A stretch of 64,000 bases of DNA, from NCBI RefSeq assembly GCF_009363755.1, contig NZ_CP045417.1:744001-808000 (forward strand). The letters run 5' to 3'. The notes below the pieces were generated by a model. The model saw only the letters and a list, made by a program, of their open reading frames with translations, was not told the DNA's origin and did no database searches. Position 1 is the stretch's first letter, and each line of letters starts with the position of its first letter. Positions 25,189 through 33,722 of this stretch are shown in pieces. The position numbers and the translations under genes are program-made. This stretch comes from Halomonas sp. THAF5a (GTDB lineage Bacteria > Pseudomonadota > Gammaproteobacteria > Pseudomonadales > Halomonadaceae).

Positions 25189-27423
25189 ATGCATAGCAAG
25201 GACGACGGTGATCGAGTCGATGGCATGCTGTGTCGAATGACGCATCAGGCGCTGCTGCTGCTGGATGAGGCGGGATGCGTCCTGCAGGGCAGCCAGGCGG
25301 CCTGGGCGCTGATCGGCGTGACCGAGGCCAATGCCCGGGGCCGACGTCTCGCGGAAGTCCTGCCACGCCGCGATGTCGAGTCGGCGGACGACGATGACGA
25401 GTGCCTCGACGCGGCCAGGCGGCGGGTCGGGGAGGTGAGCGACCGTCGGCTGCGGTGCCACCGCGATGACCGCCGCTTCTGGTTGGACATGCGCGTCGAG
25501 TACCTGCCGCCGGGAGGCGGGAGCCCCGGGGGCTTCGCGATCACCCTGGCGGACGTGACCGATCGCCTCGAGGCCGAGGAGCAGCTGCAGGACAGCCTGC
25601 GCATGCTGCACGATGCCGAGCAGACGGCGGGCCTCGGGCATTGGCGAATGGACCTGTCCTCCGAGACGATCACCTGGTCCCCGGGGGTCTACCATATCCA
25701 CGGTTTCGATCCGCAGCAGGCGGTGGAGCTCCAGGACGCCATCGGTTCCTACATTGCCGAGGACAGGCCCCATATCGAGCAGCTGATCGCGGACGCCATC
25801 GCGAGACAGCAGGGCTTCGCCTTTCGCGCCTCGCTGCGTCGTCCCGATGGCACGCTGCGCATGGTGGACGTCAAGGGCAGTGTCGAGACCGACGATCAGG
25901 GGCATGCCGTGGCGCTCTTCGGGGTCATCCACGATCGTACCGCCGAGAACCTGGCCACCCGCCAGCTGATCGCCGCGCGTGATGAGGCGGTCAGGGCCGC
26001 CGAGGCCAACATGATGCTGTTGGCCACCATGAGTCACGAGATCCGCACCCCGCTCAGCGGGATCATCGGCATGATCGACGCCCAGCTGGCGGGCGATCGT
26101 GACGAGGACCGGGAGCAGTCGCTGCGGGCCATGCAGGCGGCCTCGCGCAGCCTGATGGTCTCGCTGAACGACGTGCTGGACCACGCCAAGATGGAGAGTG
26201 GTCATTTCGAGCTCGACAACACGGCCTTCGACATGGCCGAGGTGCTGCACGCCACGGCCGACCTGTTCCAGGCCAGTGCCCAGGACAAGCGGCTGGTGCT
26301 GCAGCGCGAGGTCCACGGCCCCATCGGCGTCATCGGCGACCCCGCCAGGCTGCAGCAGATCGTGTCGAACTTCCTCAGCAATGCCATCAAGTTCACGACG
26401 CGCGGCTCGGTGCGACTGTCGGTCAGGGAGGAGGGCGATGATCGGCTGCTGATCGAGGTCATCGACACCGGGATCGGCGTCGCTCCCTCGGTGCAGGAGG
26501 CGCTGTTCACCCCCTTTCATCAGGCCGACCGCTCCATCGCCGGGCGTTTCGGTGGCACGGGGCTGGGGCTCTCCATCTGCCGCCTGCTGGCGGAAGCCAT
26601 GGGCGGCACCGTGGGCGTCGAGAGTCAGGTCGGGGTCGGCAGCCGCTTCTGGCTGCGCGTCACGCTGCCCCGGGCCAGGATCTCCCAGGAGGCGCAGCCG
26701 GACTTCTCGCGTGCCGAGGTGCTGCCGCGCGTGGCGGGGCGGCCCCCTCACGTGCTGGTGGTGGACGATGCCGAGACCAACCGGTTGATCGCCGAGGGTT
26801 GCCTGAGGGCTATCGGCGCGACCTGCGAGGAGGCCTGCAGCGGCCTCGAGGCGCTCGAGAAGCTGTGTGCGTCGTCGTTCGATGCGGTGCTGCTGGATAA
26901 CTCCATGCCGCTCGTCGACGGTGCGACCTGCCTTCGCCTGATACGCCAGCTGCCGACGCCCCTCGCGCATCTTCCGGTGCTCGGGTATACCGCGGGCCGG
27001 GAAGCGGACAACGCCACGGGGCTCGATGCGTCGGTCCTCGACGGGACCCTGGGCAAGCCGCTCGACCGCGACCGCCTGCTGGATCTGCTGGCCCCGCTGC
27101 TGGAGCGCTGGGCCCGGGATCGCTGTTCGGCCGAGGCGCCGCTCTCCCCCGAGGCAGCCGCGGCCGCCGAGCGCTGCCTGGACGCGCTGATCCCCGCGCT
27201 GGGAGAGAAGGAGACGGCACCGGCGCATCGGGCCCTGGCGGCACTCCGGGGGCTGGGGCAGTCGTCGCACGGCGGGGCGCTGCAGCAGCTGGCCGCCTTC
27301 GTCGAGGAGTGCCTGGCGGAGCTGGACGCCGCCCTGGCCCAGGCGCTGCTGATGGCCGTCAGGCAGCGGCTGGTCCGCCTTCAGGGGCGGGAGGACGGAG
27401 CCCGCGGAGGGGGCGTCGCATGA
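25189..27423 (+). CDS. hybrid sensor histidine kinase (PAS-PAS-HisKA-HATPase-REC, Hpt remnant)
   Basis: 744 residues, cytoplasmic with no membrane segment, so it senses an internal signal or partner protein. Two PAS domains lie at about 18-128 and 145-265. The HisKA motif LLATMSHEIRTPLSG holds the phospho-accepting His283. The HATPase domain is complete: N-box SNFLSNAIKFT with Asn394 and Asn398, DTGIG, and GGTGLGLSI. The receiver domain (about 519-640) has Asp570 in LLDNSMPLVDG. The last 100 residues look like a decayed Hpt domain, where the expected H-x-L-K-G reads A-x-L-R-G. It overlaps the next kinase gene by ATGA. Domain order is that of H-NOX-associated soluble hybrid kinases. Confidence 0.9.
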   Translation: MHSKDDGDRVDGMLCRMTHQALLLLDEAGCVLQGSQAAWALIGVTEANARGRRLAEVLPRRDVESADDDDECLDAARRRVGEVSDRRLRCHRDDRRFWLDMRVEYLPPGGGSPGGFAITLADVTDRLEAEEQLQDSLRMLHDAEQTAGLGHWRMDLSSETITWSPGVYHIHGFDPQQAVELQDAIGSYIAEDRPHIEQLIADAIARQQGFAFRASLRRPDGTLRMVDVKGSVETDDQGHAVALFGVIHDRTAENLATRQLIAARDEAVRAAEANMMLLATMSHEIRTPLSGIIGMIDAQLAGDRDEDREQSLRAMQAASRSLMVSLNDVLDHAKMESGHFELDNTAFDMAEVLHATADLFQASAQDKRLVLQREVHGPIGVIGDPARLQQIVSNFLSNAIKFTTRGSVRLSVREEGDDRLLIEVIDTGIGVAPSVQEALFTPFHQADRSIAGRFGGTGLGLSICRLLAEAMGGTVGVESQVGVGSRFWLRVTLPRARISQEAQPDFSRAEVLPRVAGRPPHVLVVDDAETNRLIAEGCLRAIGATCEEACSGLEALEKLCASSFDAVLLDNSMPLVDGATCLRLIRQLPTPLAHLPVLGYTAGREADNATGLDASVLDGTLGKPLDRDRLLDLLAPLLERWARDRCSAEAPLSPEAAAAAERCLDALIPALGEKETAPAHRALAALRGLGQSSHGGALQQLAAFVEECLAELDAALAQALLMAVRQRLVRLQGREDGARGGGVA

Positions 27424-29561
27424 GCGGTTCGCCGGCCGATGCCGAGACGATTCGGCGCCTCGAGCGCCGCCTGCGCCGTTCCGAGGCCGCGCGGGAAGAG
27501 GCCGAGGAGATCCTCGAGCGCCGCAGCCGCGAACTGCTCCGGGTCAATGACCAGCTCATGGCCCGGGAGAGCGAGCTGCGGCAACGCCTCGACAGGGAGA
27601 GCCAGTATCTGCTGCGCGCCCAGCGCACGGCACGCATCGCCAGCTTCCATCGCGATCGCGGTCAGCGACTCTCGACCTCGCCGGAATTTCACCGGCTGCT
27701 GGGCCTGGATCCCGGGATCCGGCCCGACGAGCAGGCGCTGCTCCGCCATATCCATCCCCTGGATCGTGAGCGCGTGCGGCGCCAGGAGGCCGAGTTCTAT
27801 GCCTCCGCCGCGCCCGGGGTCGATCACGGCTATGAATTTCGCATCCTGCGTCACGGCGAGACGCGCTGGATGCGCTGGAACATCTGCCGAGAGGATGACG
27901 CCGACGGGCGCTTCAAGTCGCTCTTCGGCACCGTGCAGGACATCACCGAGCAGCGGGCGTCGGATCGCCGGGCCCGGGCGCTGGCGCTGATCGCCGATCG
28001 CCGGGTCCGCCAGCTGGTGCGCCTCAGCAAGGAGCTGCAGGCGAGTCGTCAGGCGGTGGAGGAGGCGTTCTACGCCAAGGCCGATTTCCTGGCCGCCATG
28101 AGCCACGACATCCGCACGCCGCTCAACGGGCTGCTGGGCATGATCGATCTGCTGTCGCTGGGCGAGCTGAACCCGGCCCAGGCCGAGCGACTCGGCGTGG
28201 CCCGTGAGGCGGCCCACCAGCTGCAGCGCCATATCGAAGAGATCGTCGACATGGCCCACGCCGATGACGGGGCGCCGGGGATCTCGCTGCAGGAGGTCGA
28301 ACTGCGGCGCTACTTCGACGGCCTGCTGCAGTTCTGGCGCTACGGGCACGAGCGCATCGGCCGGCGCCTGTCGCTGGAGCTGGCAGCCTCGGCGCCGGAG
28401 CGCCTGGTCACCGACCCCACCCGCCTGCGTCAGCTGATGGATGCCTTCATCGAGCGGCTCGGGGAGGGGAGCGCGCCGATTCGCCTGATCGTCGCGACGG
28501 AGGATGCGTCCCTGCGCATCGACATCGTCAGCGCCATGGACGGGCGCGTGCTGCAGGAGCGCCGGGATCGTCGCCGCGCGCTGCTCGAGCGCTGGGCGGC
28601 GTCGATCGAGGCCGTCGTCGCGCCCTGCATGGCGGCGGGCGTGACCGGGTTCACGCTGCGTCTCCCGCTGCGCCACGAGGTGCCGAACGCCCCCCGCGAG
28701 GCGGTGCCGGGCGATGCGCCCGTGCCGGCCACGCCGCTGCCGGATCGGGTTTTCGGCGAGCAGGCGCGCCCGCGGCTGCTGGTGGTCGACGACATCGAGA
28801 CGAACCGGGTCGTGCTGTGCCAGATGCTCGAGGTGATGGGGTGCGACAGCGACATCGCCTGCGATGGGCGAGAGGCGGTCGACAAGGCGCTGAGCGAGCA
28901 CTTCGATGGCGTGCTGATGGATATCCTGATGCCGCGGATGTCGGGGCTCGAGGCGGTCGCGGAGCTGCGTCGCCACCCGTCGCTGGCCGCCTTGCCCATC
29001 GTTGCGATCACCGCGCACACCAACCGGGAGGAGCTCGGCGAGCTGACCCGCCAGGGCTTCTCGGCCGCGATGGCCAAGCCGGTGGATCGTCAGCGCCTGG
29101 CGGCCATTCTGCTGGAGCAGCTGAGCGGCGAGCCCGGCCCTGCCGCGGATCGCCCCCCGGCCCCCTCCGACGCCCTCGAGGCGGCTTCATCGCGCCCTGC
29201 CGTGGCGGAGACGCCGGCCTCGGCTCCTGCCGTGGACGAGGCGCACTTCCAGGCGATCTTCACCTCGCTTCCCCCGGCACGCCGCAAGATGCTGCTCCAG
29301 GCGGTCGTCGACGATATCGAACGCCTGGTGGCGGAGGTGGTCGCCGCCCATCGGCTCGGCGAGCGCGAGCCGCTGCAGCGGGCGGCTCATAGCCTCAAGG
29401 GCGTCGCCGGGAATGTCGGTGCCTTCCCCCTGATGGCCACGGTCAATGCCCTTCGCCATGCCGAACCCGAGCGGGCAGGTGCCCTGCTGGCGGTGCTGGA
29501 ACAACAGAGCGCGGACGCGATCGTGCGCGCCCGCGAGCTGTTCGAGTCCCTGCCGACCTGA
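27420..29561 (+). CDS. hybrid kinase with degenerate ATPase, intact REC and Hpt domains
   Basis: 713 residues from the ATG at 27420 that overlaps the previous stop. An N-terminal coiled coil (about 10-65) and one PAS domain (about 70-185, ending in FGTVQDITEQR) precede HisKA (AAMSHDIRTPLNG, His229). The next segment has the length of a HATPase domain but no N-box, no DTGxG and no GTGLGL; RQLMDAFIERLGEG stands where the N-box should be. The receiver (about 450-570, Asp501 in LMDILMPRMSG) and the Hpt (RAAHSLKGVAGNVGA, His657) are intact. It therefore probably cannot bind ATP and depends on the upstream kinase, acting as relay and LuxU-like phosphotransferase. It converges with wecG-pss after a 3-base gap. 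Confidence 0.88.
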   Translation: MSGSPADAETIRRLERRLRRSEAAREEAEEILERRSRELLRVNDQLMARESELRQRLDRESQYLLRAQRTARIASFHRDRGQRLSTSPEFHRLLGLDPGIRPDEQALLRHIHPLDRERVRRQEAEFYASAAPGVDHGYEFRILRHGETRWMRWNICREDDADGRFKSLFGTVQDITEQRASDRRARALALIADRRVRQLVRLSKELQASRQAVEEAFYAKADFLAAMSHDIRTPLNGLLGMIDLLSLGELNPAQAERLGVAREAAHQLQRHIEEIVDMAHADDGAPGISLQEVELRRYFDGLLQFWRYGHERIGRRLSLELAASAPERLVTDPTRLRQLMDAFIERLGEGSAPIRLIVATEDASLRIDIVSAMDGRVLQERRDRRRALLERWAASIEAVVAPCMAAGVTGFTLRLPLRHEVPNAPREAVPGDAPVPATPLPDRVFGEQARPRLLVVDDIETNRVVLCQMLEVMGCDSDIACDGREAVDKALSEHFDGVLMDILMPRMSGLEAVAELRRHPSLAALPIVAITAHTNREELGELTRQGFSAAMAKPVDRQRLAAILLEQLSGEPGPAADRPPAPSDALEAASSRPAVAETPASAPAVDEAHFQAIFTSLPPARRKMLLQAVVDDIERLVAEVVAAHRLGEREPLQRAAHSLKGVAGNVGAFPLMATVNALRHAEPERAGALLAVLEQQSADAIVRARELFESLPT

Positions 29562-29564
29562 GGC

Positions 29565-31004
29565 TCAGTAGGCCCCGCGGCTGGTCAGCACCGCCGGTAC
29601 CGTGCGCAGCATCAGCGCCAGGTCGTGGAAGACGGATTTCCGGCCCAGGTACTCGATGTCCATGGTCACCTGGCGCTCGAAGGGGATGTCGGCGCGCCCC
29701 GAGACCTGCCAGGTGCAGGTGATGCCGGGCTTGCCCGCCAGGCGCTGCCAGCTGCTGCCAGCGTAGGTCACCACCTCGTCGGGCAGGGCCGGGCGGGGGC
29801 CGACGATCGACATGTCGCCGCGCAGCACGTTGATCAGCTGCGGCAGTTCGTCCAGCGAGGTCTTGCGCAGCCAGGCCCCGATGCGCGTGATGCGCGGGTC
29901 CCGCTTCATCTTGAAGCACACGCCGTCGCGCTCGCTCTTGGCCAGCAGCTCGGCGCGGCGCGCCTCGGCGTCCTGCACCATGGAGCGGAACTTGAGCATC
30001 GTGAACGGCTTGCCCTGGGCGCCGATGCGCCGCTGGGCGAACAGCGCCGGGCCCCCGTCCTCGCCGCGAATGGCCAGCACGATCAGCGCCAGCAGGGGCG
30101 AGAGCAGCAGCAGGGCGGTGCCGGAGATGGCGATGTCCAGCGCTCGCTTGGCGGCGGCATGGGCGACGTGGGTGGGCCGGCGCGCGGCGAGGCCCTGGCC
30201 GATGGCGTGGGTCATGAAGGTGACATTGCCCAGCAGGTAGCGCCTGGCGAGGCGACGCGGCTCCTGGGCCAGCCGCCAGAGCCACTCGCCGCCCAGGCGG
30301 CGCAGCAGGGCGGGGGCGCGCGACACGTTGCCCGCGTAGTAGTCGAACAGGCCGCCGACCCCCAGGGCCACGGGGGCATTGAGGACCGCGCGATGCTCGG
30401 CGATCCACGCTTCCTGGAGCGGCACGCCGAAGCCGACGAACAGCAGCGCCGGCCGGGCCGCGTTGATCCCCTCGATGATTCGCGGGGTATCGTCGGCCGC
30501 GAAGTAGCCGTGCTGGGTACCGGCCACGATCAGCCCGGGGAAGCGCCGCTGCATCTCCTCGGCGGCGCGCCGGGCGGTGCCGGGACGGCCGCCCAGCAGG
30601 TAGATGGAGAGCCCCTGCCTGGCGGCCCGCTCGCAGAGCATCGGGAAGAGGTCGGTGCCGTTGAGGTTGTCGCCGAGGGAGACGCCCGCCAGGCGAGAGG
30701 CCAGGCGCATGCCCGACCCGTCGGGCAGCAGCAGATCCGACTGGCGCAGGTGACCGCGATACCGGGCATCGGTGCGGGCCACGTTGACGCAGTGGGCATT
30801 GACGAAGTTGACGACGGCGCGTGCCGGCTGCGTGGCCAGCGCCATGATGCGCGACACGGCCTGGGCCCGGGAGGCGTTCACCAGCGGCAGCCCGAAGAGG
30901 CGAGTGGTGGGGAGCGCCTCCCGCCCGGGAGCGACGAAGTCATGGAGCCCGCGGCGAGAGGAAGTGGCGTCGAGGTGGCGAAGGGTATCGGTGAAGACGG
31001 TCAT
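29565..31004 (-). CDS. fused WecG/TagA-type glycosyltransferase and polyprenyl-phosphate sugar phosphotransferase
   Basis: 479 residues from the ATG at 31004 (GGAG upstream). Residues about 30-240 form a WecG/TagA/CpsF glycosyltransferase (VNFVNAHCVNVARTD, LLPDGSGMRLASRL, NGTDLFP, FVGFGVPLQEAWI). Residues about 270-479 form a bacterial sugar transferase that loads the first sugar phosphate onto undecaprenyl phosphate (KRALDIAISGTALLLLSPLL, MLKFRSM, KMKRDPRITRIGAWLRKTSL, MSIVGPRP). Fusion puts the first and probably second steps of repeat-unit assembly in one membrane-bound protein. A sigma-54-like promoter lies 41 bp upstream. Confidence 0.88.
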   Translation of the reverse strand: MTVFTDTLRHLDATSSRRGLHDFVAPGREALPTTRLFGLPLVNASRAQAVSRIMALATQPARAVVNFVNAHCVNVARTDARYRGHLRQSDLLLPDGSGMRLASRLAGVSLGDNLNGTDLFPMLCERAARQGLSIYLLGGRPGTARRAAEEMQRRFPGLIVAGTQHGYFAADDTPRIIEGINAARPALLFVGFGVPLQEAWIAEHRAVLNAPVALGVGGLFDYYAGNVSRAPALLRRLGGEWLWRLAQEPRRLARRYLLGNVTFMTHAIGQGLAARRPTHVAHAAAKRALDIAISGTALLLLSPLLALIVLAIRGEDGGPALFAQRRIGAQGKPFTMLKFRSMVQDAEARRAELLAKSERDGVCFKMKRDPRITRIGAWLRKTSLDELPQLINVLRGDMSIVGPRPALPDEVVTYAGSSWQRLAGKPGITCTWQVSGRADIPFERQVTMDIEYLGRKSVFHDLALMLRTVPAVLTSRGAY

Positions 31005-31044
31005 GGCAGGCTCCAGCGCGTCGTAGGGTGGACTGCCCATCCCG

Positions 31045-31062
31045 TATCAAGAACCGTGCCAG
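31045..31062 (-). promoter_or_regulatory. sigma-54-type promoter of wecG-pss
   Basis: On the minus strand CTGGCACGGTTCTTGATA. It has the -24 GG and TGGCACG block, 10 bases, then the -12 TTG; the final C of the canonical TTGC is A. Its 14-base core TGGCACGGTTCTTG is shared exactly with the promoter at 33659. Confidence 0.75.
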
Positions 31063-31124
31063 TTTTTTTATTTCTTTAATAACAGTGACTTGCGTCTTTG
31101 TCCTCGCGGCGTGTCGCGGAAGAT

Positions 31125-31137
31125 TTGCAATCTGCAA
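31125..31137. promoter_or_regulatory. LuxO-type activator site between wecG-pss and wzx
   Basis: TTGCA-ATC-TGCAA, a perfect 5-3-5 inverted repeat equal to the Vibrio LuxO consensus TTGCA-N3-TGCAA. It lies about 64 bp upstream of the wecG-pss promoter and 108 bp upstream of the wzx promoter, so one site could serve both. A looser GTTGC-N10-GCAAC pair lies at 31156-31175. Confidence 0.78.
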
Positions 31138-31244
31138 TGAGGAATGCGATGTCGCGTTGCGTTACGCGATGCAACCGGGGCCGCCATGATGCAGATCGCT
31201 CAGGGTGAGTGTTCAAGTTATTGATAAAATTAGAAATGGTGAGG

Positions 31245-31262
31245 TTGGCCCGGAAATTGAAT
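31245..31262 (+). promoter_or_regulatory. sigma-54-type promoter of wzx
   Basis: TTGGCCCGGAAATTGAAT: -24 GG, ten bases, -12 TTGA. It lies 35 bp upstream of the wzx start codon. Confidence 0.65.
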
Positions 31263-31296
31263 AACCGTTTCGGTCCCTGATCCCCCGGAGAGCACC

Positions 31297-32580
31297 ATGA
31301 ACCCTGCCCACCTGATCGCCCGCTGCCGTACCGCCGATATCGGCCAGCTGCTGAGTGGACTCGCCGCCTTCGGCGGGGCCGAGGTGGCGACGCGGCTCAT
31401 CCGGATCGCCAGCGTGGTCGTCATCGCCCGGCAGGTCTCGCCGACCATCATGGGCGTTGCCGCCCTGGCGCTGAGCCTGTTCGAGGTGGTGCGGGTGCTG
31501 GCCAACGCCGGCATCGGCCAGCGCATCATCGCCGAGTCTCCGGAGCAGCTGGCGGCCACCTGCAACACCGCCCATCGCCTCTTCTGGGTCTGGTGCCTGG
31601 GCGTGAGCCTGATCCAGCTCACGCTGGCGGCCGTGCTACACGCCTTCGGCATGGGGGAGATCGCGGCGATGCTGGCGGTGCTCTCCGGGGTCTACCTGTT
31701 CATGCCCGCGGGACTGGTCCAGGTCTTTCTGCTGATGCGTGACGGCCGCTTCGGCATCATCGCGCGGATCACCGCCGCTCAGGCCATCGCCGATCAGCTG
31801 CTGACGCTCGCCTTCGTGCTGCTGTGGCCCAGCGCCTGGGCCATCGTCCTGCCCAAGCTCGTCACCGCCCCGCTGTGGCTGCTGCTGGTACGCCGGGCCA
31901 AGGCCTGGCGGCCGCAGGCGGCGGCCGGGCTGACGCCCTGGCGGTCGTTTCTCGGCTTCGCCGCCGGCGTGCTGGTCTCCGAGCTGGTCAACGTCGGACG
32001 CACCCAGCTCGACAAGCTGCTGGTCGGGGCGCTGTTCGGCGTGCAGGCGCTGGGCATCTACTACTTCGCCTTCAACGCCGGCCTCGGCATCACCACGTCC
32101 TTCATCACGGCCCTGGGGCAGGTGCTGTTCCCCTACATCAGCGCGGCCCAGGCCGCCTCGAGCCGCGCCCGTCGCTGCCGGCAGGGGCTGTGGCTGGGGC
32201 TGGGGCTCTTCCTTCCCGTGCTGGCGCTCCAGGTCGGCCTGGCCCCCTGGTACGTGCCTCTGGTGTTCGGCGAGCAGTGGCGGGAAGCCGCGCCCCTGGT
32301 CTCGGTCCTGGCACTGGGCGCGGTGCCGATGATCTTCGCCGCCGTGGCCAGCGCCTGGCTGCGTGCCCAGCGCCGCCCCGGCGTCGAGGCGCTGCTCAAC
32401 AGCGTCGCCGCGGCCGCGGCGCTGGGCGGGTTGACCCTGTTCGCGGGACTCGGCCTCATGGCATCGGCATGGGCCTACGTGATCGGCCTGGCCCTGGCGC
32501 TGATTCCCGCGTCGATCCATCTTCTGTCGGGGCGTGAAGGCATCGCGACCCTGGCCGTTTTCCAGAGGGCCTCCGCATGA
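31297..32580 (+). CDS. wzx: oligosaccharide flippase, Wzx type
   Basis: Inner-membrane flippase that turns lipid-linked polysaccharide repeat units to the periplasmic side. 427 residues, about 12 hydrophobic segments, with the MOP-superfamily start GLAAFGGAEVATRLIRIASVVVIARQVSPTIMGVAAL and the middle QLDKLLVGALFGVQALGIYYFAFNAG typical of WzxC-like proteins. GGAG precedes the ATG. It overlaps the downstream glycosyltransferase gene by ATGA. Required with Wzy, Wzz and Wza of this locus for a Wzx/Wzy-dependent pathway. Confidence 0.88.
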   Translation: MNPAHLIARCRTADIGQLLSGLAAFGGAEVATRLIRIASVVVIARQVSPTIMGVAALALSLFEVVRVLANAGIGQRIIAESPEQLAATCNTAHRLFWVWCLGVSLIQLTLAAVLHAFGMGEIAAMLAVLSGVYLFMPAGLVQVFLLMRDGRFGIIARITAAQAIADQLLTLAFVLLWPSAWAIVLPKLVTAPLWLLLVRRAKAWRPQAAAGLTPWRSFLGFAAGVLVSELVNVGRTQLDKLLVGALFGVQALGIYYFAFNAGLGITTSFITALGQVLFPYISAAQAASSRARRCRQGLWLGLGLFLPVLALQVGLAPWYVPLVFGEQWREAAPLVSVLALGAVPMIFAAVASAWLRAQRRPGVEALLNSVAAAAALGGLTLFAGLGLMASAWAYVIGLALALIPASIHLLSGREGIATLAVFQRASA

Positions 32581-33506
32581 CGTCGCCAAGATTCTCCGTG
32601 GTCATCCCCGTCTACAACGGGGGCGAGGCGATCGATGCGACCCTGGGCAGCGTGCTGGACCAGCGCGAGACGGACTTCGAGGTCTGGCTGGTCAACGACG
32701 GCTCGACGGACGACACCCTCGAACGGCTCACTCGCTGGCAGCGGCGCGACGCGCGCATCCATGTCATCGATCAGGCCAACGGCGGCGTGGCCCGCGCCCG
32801 CAATGCCGGTGCCGCGCATGCCCGCGGCGAGCTGATCGCCTTTCTCGATGCGGATGACCTGTGGGCGCCTGACAAGCTCGAGGCGCACGCGGCCTTTCAC
32901 GAGCGGCATCGAGGCGTCGAGATCAGCTATGCCCGGATCGCCTTCCTGCATCCGGACGACCCCGGGCTGGAGGCCGCCCGGACCCACTCGACGGTGCCGA
33001 CGGGGGCGCTCGCCCTCGAGCAGGCGCTGGGGGAGAACCCGGTCTGCACCACCTCCAACCTGGTGGTCACCCGCGCGTGCTGGCAGGCCAGTGGCGGCTT
33101 TCGCGAGGGCATGCAGCACGCCGAGGATCAGGAGTGGCTCGCGCGGGTGATCGCCGGCGGGGCAAGGGCCGTCGGGCTGCAGCGCGTGCTGGTGGGGTAC
33201 CGGCTCTCCACGGGAGGACTGTCGGCCGATCTGCCCGCCATGTACGCCGGCTGGCGGCGGCTGAGCGAGGAGTATGCCGAGGGCTTCGACGTGGCGGCGG
33301 CGCGGGCGCTCTACTGTCGCTACCTGGCGCGCCGTGCGCTGCGCGCCGGCGGCTCCTCCACCCAGGCCTGGGGCTTCGCGCTCGAGGGCCTCAAGAGCTC
33401 GCCCGGCGCCTTCCTGAAGGACAGGCGGCGGGGAGCGCTGACCGTGATCGGCGCGCTGGTCAGCCCGCTGCTGCCCAGGGCGGCGCGCATGCGCCTGTTC
33501 GCCTAG
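32577..33506 (+). CDS. glycosyltransferase family 2
   Basis: Cytoplasmic GT-A transferase adding one sugar to the lipid-linked repeat unit, 309 residues. FSVVIPVYNGGEAIDATLGS and WLVNDGSTDDT form the nucleotide-sugar fold; FLDADDLW carries the metal-binding acidic motif. The C-terminal half (YRLSTGGLSA.., YCRYLARRALRAGGSS) is clearly related to that of the next glycosyltransferase, so the two are paralogues. Coupled to wzx by a 4-base overlap. Donor and acceptor cannot be read from sequence. Confidence 0.88.
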   Translation: MTSPRFSVVIPVYNGGEAIDATLGSVLDQRETDFEVWLVNDGSTDDTLERLTRWQRRDARIHVIDQANGGVARARNAGAAHARGELIAFLDADDLWAPDKLEAHAAFHERHRGVEISYARIAFLHPDDPGLEAARTHSTVPTGALALEQALGENPVCTTSNLVVTRACWQASGGFREGMQHAEDQEWLARVIAGGARAVGLQRVLVGYRLSTGGLSADLPAMYAGWRRLSEEYAEGFDVAAARALYCRYLARRALRAGGSSTQAWGFALEGLKSSPGAFLKDRRRGALTVIGALVSPLLPRAARMRLFA

Positions 33507-33540
33507 GGCGCCACCCCGGGGCCGGGAAGGTGGGCGATCG

Positions 33541-33553
33541 TTGCACTTTGCAA
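33541..33553. promoter_or_regulatory. LuxO-type activator site 1 upstream of second GT2 gene
   Basis: TTGCA-CTT-TGCAA, a perfect match to TTGCA-N3-TGCAA. It lies about 106 bp upstream of the sigma-54-like promoter at 33659. Confidence 0.8.
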
Positions 33554-33570
33554 AGGCGCCCGTCGCCGAA

Positions 33571-33583
33571 TTGCAGCCTGCAT
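33571..33583. promoter_or_regulatory. LuxO-type activator site 2 upstream of second GT2 gene
   Basis: TTGCA-GCC-TGCAT, one mismatch from the consensus. It starts 30 bp after site 1, close to three helical turns and so on the same face of the DNA. Confidence 0.7.
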
Positions 33584-33658
33584 CGCATTGTGGTGACAGG
33601 TCGCACGTCGGCGGACGTGGCTATTCGTTATCCTGCTGTTTCTTAAAGAAAAAATAAG

Positions 33659-33676
33659 TTGGCACGGTTCTTGGAA
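33659..33676 (+). promoter_or_regulatory. sigma-54-type promoter of second GT2 - GT4 unit
   Basis: TTGGCACGGTTCTTGGAA: TGGCACG block with -24 GG, spacing of ten, then -12 TTGG where TTGC is canonical. It lies 46 bp upstream of the start codon at 33723. Confidence 0.75.
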
Positions 33677-33722
33677 TGTAGATGGCGAACCGCAGCGCTT
33701 TCCCCTTTCCAGGAGCCTTCCC

